A stretch of 64,000 nucleotides of DNA from contig JADCLI010000025.1 of assembly GCA_016803235.1 (NCBI GenBank), forward strand, positions 1 through 64,000, read 5' to 3'. The notes beneath the pieces were generated by a model, which was not told where the DNA came from, made no database searches, and saw nothing but the letters and a program-made list of their open reading frames with translations. Positions 26,158 through 32,572 of the stretch are shown piece by piece (the stretch's first letter is position 1; every line of letters begins with the position of its first letter). The translations under genes were made by a program, and so were the position numbers. This DNA comes from Pimelobacter simplex. GTDB lineage: Bacteria; Actinomycetota; Actinomycetes; Propionibacteriales; Nocardioidaceae.

Positions 26158-26331
26158 GTGGACAGAGCTGTGGAGAAACCTGTGGATGGCGCAGGCGTGC
26201 CGTGGATGGACGGGGGACAACCCGGGACCTGTCTGTGGAGGAACCTTTGGCAAGATCGGCCCCGTGGGCGTCGTACCACCGGGTGACCAGCAAGGATGGT
26301 CCCCACAGGCTCATCCACGGCCTGTGGACAG
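26158..26331. other. Cluster of TGTGGA-type motifs in the 26012-26356 gap
   Basis: Within 174 bp are TGTGGACAG (26158 and 26323), TGTGGAGAA (26169), TGTGGATGG (26181), CGTGGATGG (26201), TGTGGAGGA (26234) and, inverted, TCATCCACG (26311). These are one or two mismatches from the reverse complement of a DnaA box (TTGTCCACA or TTATCCACA). The gap otherwise holds no gene; an open frame through it lacks protein-like character. Confidence 0.45.
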
Positions 26332-26356
26332 ACAATTCTCGAGGACGGAGCAGGGC

Positions 26357-27400
26357 GTGAGCGAGCAGGAGTACGACGGCACGCCGGTGGCCGCGCTGCG
26401 CCGCATCGCGTTCCTGCTGGAGCGCGGGCGGGCCGACAGCTACAAGGTCAAGGCCTACCGCGGCGCGGCCGCCGCGATCTTGGCGTTGGACGCCGACGAC
26501 GTGGCGGCCCGGGCCGCGGCCGGCACGCTGACCGAGCTGCCCGGGGTCGGTGCCAGCACCGCCCGGGTGATCGCCCAGGCGGCGGCGGGGCGGCGACCCG
26601 ACAAGCTCGCCGAGGTCGAGGAGCAGTACGGCGCCCCGCTGACCGCCGACGGAGCCGGGACCGGCCTCCGGTCGCGGCTGCGCGGCGACCTGCACTCGCA
26701 CTCGGACTGGTCCGACGGCGGCTCGCCCATCGAGGAGATGGCGATGACGGCCATGGAGCTCGGCCACGACTACCTCGTGCTGACCGACCACTCACCGCGG
26801 CTCAAGGTCGCCCGCGGGCTCTCGGCGGAGCGGCTGGCCCGCCAGCTGGCGGTCGTCGAGGCGGTCAACGCCCACCTCGACGGCGGTTTCCGGCTGCTCA
26901 AGGGGATCGAGGTCGACATCCTCGACGACGGCTCCCTCGACCAGACCGAGGAGATGCTGGCCCGGCTCGACGTCCGGGTCGCCAGCGTGCACTCCAAGCT
27001 CGCGATGGACCCCGAGCCGCTCACCCGGCGGATGGTGGCGGCGATACGCAACCCGTTCACCAACGTCCTCGGCCACTGCACGGGCCGGCTGGTGACCGGC
27101 AGCCGCGGCACGCGCGCGGAGTCCCGGTTCGACGCGCGCGCGGTGTTCGAGGCGTGCGCGGAGGAGGGCGTGGCGGTCGAGATCAACTCCCGGCCGGAGC
27201 GCCGCGACCCGCCGACCCGGCTGTTGGAGCTGGCCCGCGACATCGGCTGTGTGTTCGCGATCGACAGCGACGCCCACGCTCCCGGGCAGCTCGACTACCC
27301 GCTGCTCGGCTGCGAGCGCGCCGAGGCGGCCGGCATCGACGCCGACCGGATCGTCAACACCTGGCCTGTCGAGCGGCTCCTGGAGTGGGCCACGCCCTGA
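26357..27400 (+). CDS. PHP-domain phosphoesterase with N-terminal helix-hairpin-helix
   Basis: A 347-aa protein. Residues 1-80 hold helix-hairpin-helix motifs as in the N-terminus of family X DNA polymerases (KVKAYRGAAAAI, LTELPGVGASTARVI). The polymerase palm is absent. From about residue 115 a PHP domain begins: DLHSHSDWSDGGSP, VLTDHSPRL, KGIEVDILDDG and ASVHSKL, with conserved metal-binding His and Asp residues. It resembles the C-terminal exonuclease half of PolX and may process DNA 3' ends or abasic sites. GTG 26357 begins VSEQEYDGTPV. Confidence 0.85.
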   Translation: MSEQEYDGTPVAALRRIAFLLERGRADSYKVKAYRGAAAAILALDADDVAARAAAGTLTELPGVGASTARVIAQAAAGRRPDKLAEVEEQYGAPLTADGAGTGLRSRLRGDLHSHSDWSDGGSPIEEMAMTAMELGHDYLVLTDHSPRLKVARGLSAERLARQLAVVEAVNAHLDGGFRLLKGIEVDILDDGSLDQTEEMLARLDVRVASVHSKLAMDPEPLTRRMVAAIRNPFTNVLGHCTGRLVTGSRGTRAESRFDARAVFEACAEEGVAVEINSRPERRDPPTRLLELARDIGCVFAIDSDAHAPGQLDYPLLGCERAEAAGIDADRIVNTWPVERLLEWATP

Positions 27401-27404
27401 GTCA

Positions 27405-27556
27405 GAGTCCGCCGGCGGGCGGCTACTGCGCGCCGCCCCAGCGGCGCGCTCGCTGCGTTGCGGACGCTCGAAGGGCGGACCAGCACGTCGTCGCGCCCAC
27501 GCCTTGCGATCACACCCCTGGGGCGGCGCTCGCTACGCCACCCCGCCGGTGGACTC
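27405..27556. repeat. Palindromic REP/MITE-like element between two genes
   Basis: Near-perfect 15-bp terminal inverted repeats (GAGTCCGCCGGCGGG at 27405-27419 and CCCGCCGGTGGACTC at 27542-27556, one mismatch) bound a 152-bp GC-rich segment. An internal GCGCGCCGC/GCGGCGCGC hairpin and two CGGCGCTCGCT-like repeats lie inside. No reading frame is convincing. It may be a dispersed palindromic element or an elaborate terminator after the PHP gene. Confidence 0.5.
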
Positions 27557-27572
27557 AGGCTAGGGTCGAGGC

Positions 27573-28130
27573 ATGCCCACCCCGCGCGTGGAGGTACGAC
27601 GGTCGGATCGTCGTCGGCGTACCGTCACGGCCTACCGCGAGGGCGAGACCATCGTCGTGCTGATGCCCGACAACCTCTCGGTCACCGAGGAGCGGGCCTG
27701 GGTCTCGAAGATGGTCGCCCGGGTGCAGCGCAAGGAGCTGCGCGCTGCGACCCCGCGGCGCTGGGACGACGAGGACCTGATGCAGCGCGCGCGCGAGCTG
27801 AGCGACGAGTACCTCGGCGGGATCGCGGTGCCGGAGTCGGTCCGCTGGGTCGGCAACCAGCGCGCCCGCTGGGGGTCGTGCACGCCGAAGGACCGCACGA
27901 TCCGGCTCTCCGAGCGACTGCAGCGGATGCCGGAGTGGGTCATCGACTACGTGATCGTCCACGAGCTCGCGCACCTCATCGAGCCGCACCACGACGAGAA
28001 GTTCTGGGGCTGGGTCGCGCTGTACCCGGCGGCCGAGAAGGCCAAGGGCTACCTCGCCGGCTGGTCCGACGCCGCCCGGATCGACCGTCCGCCCTCGGAG
28101 CAGGTCATGCCGGGCGAGGACGTCGACTGA
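27573..28130 (+). CDS. SprT/YgjP-like zinc metallopeptidase (DUF45, M48-like)
   Basis: A 185-aa protein with the DUF45/YgjP pattern: RWGSCTPKDRTIRLSERL followed by VIDYVIVHELAHLIEPHHDE. HELAH supplies the HExxH zinc motif and the later His and Glu a third ligand. Members are predicted minigluzincins; physiological substrates are not known. ATG 27573 lies 17 bp after the palindromic element. It is convergent with the Nudix gene, 4 bp apart. Confidence 0.85.
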   Translation: MPTPRVEVRRSDRRRRTVTAYREGETIVVLMPDNLSVTEERAWVSKMVARVQRKELRAATPRRWDDEDLMQRARELSDEYLGGIAVPESVRWVGNQRARWGSCTPKDRTIRLSERLQRMPEWVIDYVIVHELAHLIEPHHDEKFWGWVALYPAAEKAKGYLAGWSDAARIDRPPSEQVMPGEDVD

Positions 28131-28134
28131 GCCG

Positions 28135-28677
28135 TCAGACCAGGAGGGCGCGGGCCCGGGCGATCAGCGCGTGCATCGCCGGCTCGAGCTCGGGCAGGCC
28201 GTCGACCGGCCACCAGCGCACCGCGAGCGACTCATCGCTCACCACGGCCGTCGCGTCCACCGGTGCGGCGGCGACGTAGCGCACGTCGAGGTGGTTGACG
28301 TCGCCGCGCTCACCGCAGAAGGGCACCGTGTGCAGGTCGAGCTGCACCGGGTCGGGATGGAAGGCCAGCTCGCGCAGCCCGCTCTCCTCGTGCGCCTCGC
28401 GCAGCGCGACCGCGGCGAGGGTCGCGTCGCCGTCCTCGCAGTGCCCGCCGAAGTGGAACCAGCGACCGGCCTTGCGGTGCAGGTTGAGCAGCACCCGCTC
28501 GCCGGTCGCGTCGATGACGAGGGTGCCGGCCGTGACGTGGTCGGGGTACGACGTGCGCCGCATCCCGTCCGGTGTCGACGCCAGGTGGGCGACGTAGCGC
28601 TCGCGCAGCGCCTCCTCGGCGGCGTCGGGCGCGCGCCAGCCGGCCAGGACGCCCAAGGCGTCCTCGTGGAGGGTCAC
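28135..28677 (-). CDS. Nudix hydrolase
   Basis: A 180-aa protein with the Nudix box GGHCEDGDATLAAVALREAH followed by EESGL. It probably cleaves a nucleoside-diphosphate-linked substrate, unidentified. The N-terminal segment (ALGVLAGWRAPDAAEEALRE) is typical of actinobacterial Nudix proteins. GTG 28677 overlaps the stop codon of the upstream zincin gene (GTGA), so the two are translationally coupled. Confidence 0.88.
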   Translation of the reverse strand: MTLHEDALGVLAGWRAPDAAEEALRERYVAHLASTPDGMRRTSYPDHVTAGTLVIDATGERVLLNLHRKAGRWFHFGGHCEDGDATLAAVALREAHEESGLRELAFHPDPVQLDLHTVPFCGERGDVNHLDVRYVAAAPVDATAVVSDESLAVRWWPVDGLPELEPAMHALIARARALLV

Positions 28678-30032
28678 TCGGCGTCGCTGTCGGTGCCGCT
28701 GTCGGTGCCGCCCTCGGCGGGCCCCTCGAGCAGCTTGCGCAGCTCGGCGTCGAACTCGTCCTCGGTGAGCGCCTCCGGCTGGGTGGCCTCGTCGCGGAAG
28801 GACAGCGGGTCGTCGAGGTCGGCGGCGGTCGGCAGCAGGTCGGGGTGCATCCACACGCCGTCGCGCGCCTCCTGGCCGGAGCGGGTGCGCAGGCCGCCCC
28901 ACAGCGTGGAGGCGTCGCGCAGCCGGCGCGGGCGCAGCTCGAGGCCGACCAGCGCGGCGAAGGTCTGCTCGGCCGGGCCGCCGGCCGCGCGGCGACGGCG
29001 GACCGCCTCGCGCAGCTTGGCCGCGGCGGGCATCCGCTCGGCCGTGGCCTGGCCGACGACCTCGTCGACCCAGCCCTCGACCAGCGCGAGCGCGATCTCG
29101 AGCCGGGACAGCGCGGCGGTCTGCGCCTCCGTCTGCGGCGGGTCGAACAGGCCGCCCTCGAGCAGGCCCTGCATCGCCTCGACGTTCGTCGGGTCGATGC
29201 CGCGCAGCTGCTTCTGGACCTGGTCCTGGATCTGCTGGGCGTTGATCTCGAGGCCGCGGGCGTAGTCGGTCACCGCACCGATGAGGTGCTCGCGCAGCCA
29301 CGGCACGTGGGCGAACAGCCGCTGGTGGGCCGCCTCGCGCAGCGCGAGGTAGAGCACCACGTCGTCCTCGGTCACGTCGAGGCCCTCGGCGAAGGCGCGG
29401 ACGTTGGTCATCACCAGCGCGGCCTTGCCGGGGGCGCCGAGGGGGAGGCCGATGTCGGAGGCGGTGAGCACCTCGCCGGCCAGTGCGCCGAGGCCCTGGC
29501 CGATCTGCATCGCCATCATCCCGCCGACCGCCTGGCCGATGATGCCGACCAGCGGGCCGGCCGCGGCCTTCATCTCCTCGGGCAGGCCGCTGGACAGGCC
29601 GGTCACGGAGCGGGCCGCCACCGGCTCGACGAGCACCTGCCACACCGGCTGGGTCTCGACCAGCCACTCGGCGCGGCTCCACGCGGCCGTCGTACCGACA
29701 CCGGAGGGGAAGCCGGTCGCGGTGTCGAGCCAGTGGTCGGCGAGCCGGATGGCGTCGGCGACGCGGTCGCGGTCGCGCTGGGTGGGGGAGGGGTCCGGCT
29801 CCTGGGCGACGGCCTTGCGCGCCACGTCGTTGGCGGCGTTCCAGTTCAGCGGGCCGTCGTGGGGCTGCATCAGCGACTGGAGCTGCTGGAAGAAGGCCAT
29901 CCCGCCGCCCGCCCCGCCGGGGAAGGCGCCGCCGGGGAAGGCGCCGCCGAGCGCGCCGAAGATCTGCTCGAACGGCGTGCCCTTGAACGGGTTCGGCTGG
30001 TCGTCACCCGGGTTGCCGGGGTTGTCGGTCAT
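28674..30032 (-). CDS. DUF2342 zincin-like metallopeptidase family protein
   Basis: A 452-aa protein of the actinobacterial zincin-like family (once annotated as coenzyme F420-associated, Rv3195 type). The N-terminus is Gly/Pro-rich (FGALGGAFPGGAFPGGAGG). The core has AAGPLVGIIGQAVGGMMAMQ and the probable zinc motif in LREAAHQRLFAHVPWLREH. A C-terminal acidic Thr/Asp tail ends the protein. ATG 30032 begins MTDNPGNPGDDQ. It heads the two-gene minus-strand unit with the Nudix gene, divergent from moaE. Confidence 0.85.
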   Translation of the reverse strand: MTDNPGNPGDDQPNPFKGTPFEQIFGALGGAFPGGAFPGGAGGGMAFFQQLQSLMQPHDGPLNWNAANDVARKAVAQEPDPSPTQRDRDRVADAIRLADHWLDTATGFPSGVGTTAAWSRAEWLVETQPVWQVLVEPVAARSVTGLSSGLPEEMKAAAGPLVGIIGQAVGGMMAMQIGQGLGALAGEVLTASDIGLPLGAPGKAALVMTNVRAFAEGLDVTEDDVVLYLALREAAHQRLFAHVPWLREHLIGAVTDYARGLEINAQQIQDQVQKQLRGIDPTNVEAMQGLLEGGLFDPPQTEAQTAALSRLEIALALVEGWVDEVVGQATAERMPAAAKLREAVRRRRAAGGPAEQTFAALVGLELRPRRLRDASTLWGGLRTRSGQEARDGVWMHPDLLPTAADLDDPLSFRDEATQPEALTEDEFDAELRKLLEGPAEGGTDSGTDSDAE

Positions 30033-30105
30033 GGAGCCAAAACTACGCCCGATCGCCAACCGGCGGTGTGGGGGACGACCCTGAGCGGACCCCTAGAGTG
30101 GCCGC

Positions 30106-30534
30106 ATGACGAACCCCGCCGTGCGCCTCGTGGCGATCTCGGACCAGCCGCTCCAGGTGAGCGAGGTGCTCGACAGCCTCGATGACGCCGCGTCCGGCGG
30201 ACTGGTGCTCTTCGTCGGCCGGGTCCGCGACCACGACCACGGACAGGGCGTCACCGGGCTGTCGTACTCCGCGCACCCCTCCGCGCTCGACCGGCTGCGC
30301 GAGGTCTGCGAGCGGATCGCCGACGCGCACGACGTGACCGCCGTCGCCGCCGTGCACCGCGTGGGCGACCTCGAGATCGGCGACCTCGCGGTGGTCGTCG
30401 CGACCACGGCCGGGCACCGCGGGTCGTCGTTCGACGCCAGCCGGGCTCTGATCGACACGCTCAAGGCCGAGGTGCCGATCTGGAAGCACCAGCGGTTCAG
30501 CGACGGATCCGACGAGTGGGTGGGGAGTCCGTAG
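30106..30534 (+). CDS. moaE: Molybdopterin synthase catalytic subunit MoaE
   Basis: A 142-aa large subunit that converts precursor Z to molybdopterin using the thiocarboxylate of MoaD. GLVLFVGRVRDHDHGQGV, YSAHPSALDRL, VHRVGDLEIGD and the C-terminal lysine segment LKAEVPIWKHQRF are typical MoaE motifs. No moaD lies beside it; MoeZ at 5.5 kb would activate the sulfur carrier. ATG 30106 is 73 bp from the divergent zincin start. Confidence 0.93.
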   Translation: MTNPAVRLVAISDQPLQVSEVLDSLDDAASGGLVLFVGRVRDHDHGQGVTGLSYSAHPSALDRLREVCERIADAHDVTAVAAVHRVGDLEIGDLAVVVATTAGHRGSSFDASRALIDTLKAEVPIWKHQRFSDGSDEWVGSP

Positions 30535-30579
30535 CGTGTCCTGACCGGACGGCGACCGGGCCCGACCTACCCTCGTGGG

Positions 30580-30924
30580 GTGGAGATCCTGCTCTGGCTG
30601 CTGCCGGCCGCCGTGCTCACCCTCGCCTCGATGGCGTGGGTCGCGTGGTGGGGCCGCGAGGGCCGGGGCGAGGTCGACCGCGAGACGGCAGCGCGCCGTC
30701 TCGGCGAGGCGCTGACCCGCGAGCAGCACTCCCGGCCCGGGTACGGCGCCCCCGGCCGGGCACCCGAGCGGCACTCCGGGGTCGCGCTGCGGGCCTCGCA
30801 GGTGCGGCCGTCGGTCGTCGCCGGCGAGGGGGCCCAGGAGGCGGCCCAGGAGCCGGTCGCAGAGGTCGCCGATCAGCCGACGGCCGGGGCGCAGGACACG
30901 ACGGGCGACCGGCGCGCATCCTGA
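30580..30924 (+). CDS. Single-pass membrane protein of unknown function
   Basis: A 114-aa protein with one N-terminal membrane helix (MEILLWLLPAAVLTLASMAW), then a charged and disordered Ala/Gln/Pro-rich tail ending DTTGDRRAS. I do not recognise a family. GTG 30580 is the start. The gene precedes the PDZ-Lon protease by 27 bp on the same strand, so they may be co-expressed at the membrane. Confidence 0.65.
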   Translation: MEILLWLLPAAVLTLASMAWVAWWGREGRGEVDRETAARRLGEALTREQHSRPGYGAPGRAPERHSGVALRASQVRPSVVAGEGAQEAAQEPVAEVADQPTAGAQDTTGDRRAS

Positions 30925-30951
30925 TTGGACACGTCTGACAAGGTAGGCGCC

Positions 30952-31989
30952 ATGAGCCAGCGCCTGATCGCCGCGTGCATCGCGGCCCCGTTGGTGCTGA
31001 TCCTCGGCGGCATCGCGCTGGTGGTGCCGCTTCCGTACGCGTCGTACAGCCCCGGGCCGACGTACGACATCCTCGGCAAGGACTCCGACGAGGCCGAGGT
31101 CGTCCAGGTCGACGGGCACGACGCGTACTACGACAAGGGCCAGATCCGGTTCACCACCGTCGTCGCGTCGTCCTACGGCCAGAGGCTCTCGCTGGGCGAG
31201 GCGCTGTCGCGCTGGATCGACCCCGACAAGGCGATCCTCCCGTACGACGTGGTCCACCCGCCGGAGACGTCGCAGGCCGACGAGAAGGCCGAGAGCGCGG
31301 TCCAGATGACGACGTCGCAGGACGTCGCGAAGGCCGTCGCGCTCACCGAGCTCGGCTACGACGTCCCGACCGCCGTGCAGGTCGCGATGGTCGACGAGGA
31401 GGGCCCGGCCAAGGACAAGCTGCTCGTGCGCGACGTCTTCAAGGAGGTCGACGGCGAGCCGGTCACCGACCCCGACCAGATCGTCAAGGCGGTGCGCGAG
31501 CACGCCGACGGCTCGCTCGTGGAGTTCCGGATCCTGCGCGACAAGCGGGAGCTGACGGTACGGCTCAAGCCCGAGGAGATCGAGGGCAAGCCGCGGGTCG
31601 GTGTCTCGCTCGGCATGGGCTACGAGTTCCCGTTCGCCATCAACCTGCGCGTCGACCCGCAGGTCGGCGGCCCGAGTGCCGGGCTGATGTTCTCACTGGC
31701 CATCTACGACACGCTCACCCCTGGCTCGATGACCGGCGGCGCCACCATCGCCGGCACCGGCGAGCTCGCCCCCGACGGCAAGGTCGGGCCGATCGGCGGC
31801 ATCGAGCAGAAGATCGCCGGGGCCGAGGCCGCCGGCGCCGAGCTGTTCTTCGTCCCGAAGGACAACTGCGCCGACGTCCAGGACCTCCACCCCGACCTGC
31901 GCCTGGTGAAGGCGACCACGATGCACGAGGCCCGCCTCGCGCTGGACAAGTGGGTCGGCGACCACGACGCCGCCCTGCCGAGCTGCTGA
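30952..31989 (+). CDS. Membrane-anchored PDZ and Lon-type (S16) protease
   Basis: A 345-aa protein: N-terminal signal-anchor (LIAACIAAPLVLILGGIALV), a central PDZ domain around VRDVFKEVDGEPVTDPDQ, then a C-terminal Lon protease domain. The Ser-Lys dyad is visible as VGGPSAGLMFSLAIYD (Ser) and GPIGGIEQKIAGAEAAGA (Lys). There is no ATPase domain, as in the YlbL/Rv3194c family. ATG 30952 follows AAGGTAGGCGCC. It leads into the PPA1309 and UPF0182 genes. Confidence 0.92.
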   Translation: MSQRLIAACIAAPLVLILGGIALVVPLPYASYSPGPTYDILGKDSDEAEVVQVDGHDAYYDKGQIRFTTVVASSYGQRLSLGEALSRWIDPDKAILPYDVVHPPETSQADEKAESAVQMTTSQDVAKAVALTELGYDVPTAVQVAMVDEEGPAKDKLLVRDVFKEVDGEPVTDPDQIVKAVREHADGSLVEFRILRDKRELTVRLKPEEIEGKPRVGVSLGMGYEFPFAINLRVDPQVGGPSAGLMFSLAIYDTLTPGSMTGGATIAGTGELAPDGKVGPIGGIEQKIAGAEAAGAELFFVPKDNCADVQDLHPDLRLVKATTMHEARLALDKWVGDHDAALPSC

Positions 31990-32011
31990 CGGACCGGACG
32001 ACGGAGCAAGA

Positions 32012-32572
32012 ATGGACTACGACCTGGACGTCGACCCGGCCCTGGCCGCCGCGGTGCTCGAGATCGAGGGGCACCACGCCCGTGCGGGCTGGGACCAGCC
32101 CGCACGGCTCTATGCCCTCGTCGACACCGCGCAGCTGGTGGCCCAGGAGCCGACGCTCGCCGCCCAGCTCGGCCTGGACGCCCCCGCGGAGCAGGGCTCG
32201 CTGACGCCCGTCGAGCAGGAGGACCTCCCGCCCGGCCAGCAGCTGGAGGAGGTGCTCCCCGGCATCCAGTGGCCCGCCGTGGTCACCGGCTGCGCCGCGG
32301 TGGTCGAGCGGCTCGTGCTGCCGCCCGCCGCGGACGGCCAGGTGCCCGACGACCCGGCCGCGGCCGCGGAGTTCGCCCGCGAGCACCCTGACGCCGAGGA
32401 GGTCCGCATCGTCGCGGGCGTGACCCGGCACGGTGCGAGCTACTGCGCACTGCGGATGCGCAGCCAGGACGAGGACATGGCCGTGATGGGCGGCAACGAC
32501 CTGGTGCCGGGGCTGCTGGAGCTCCTGCACGCCACCCTGCTCGACGACGCGGAGGACGAGACCGATGAGTGA
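32012..32572 (+). CDS. PPA1309 family protein
   Basis: A 186-aa acidic soluble protein of a family conserved in actinobacteria, normally between the Lon-like protease and the UPF0182 gene. The conserved core includes LEEVLPGIQWPAVVTGCAAV and VRIVAGVTRHGASYCALRM. Function is unknown. Its last 8 bp overlap the UPF0182 start, indicating translational coupling. Confidence 0.87.
   Translation: MDYDLDVDPALAAAVLEIEGHHARAGWDQPARLYALVDTAQLVAQEPTLAAQLGLDAPAEQGSLTPVEQEDLPPGQQLEEVLPGIQWPAVVTGCAAVVERLVLPPAADGQVPDDPAAAAEFAREHPDAEEVRIVAGVTRHGASYCALRMRSQDEDMAVMGGNDLVPGLLELLHATLLDDAEDETDE

Noticed and set aside
26144..26356. N-terminal extension of the PHP-domain protein
   Set aside because: The frame stays open upstream, but the residues are not protein-like and GTG 26357 begins the conserved helix-hairpin-helix region. 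The DNA is better described as a motif-rich intergenic gap.
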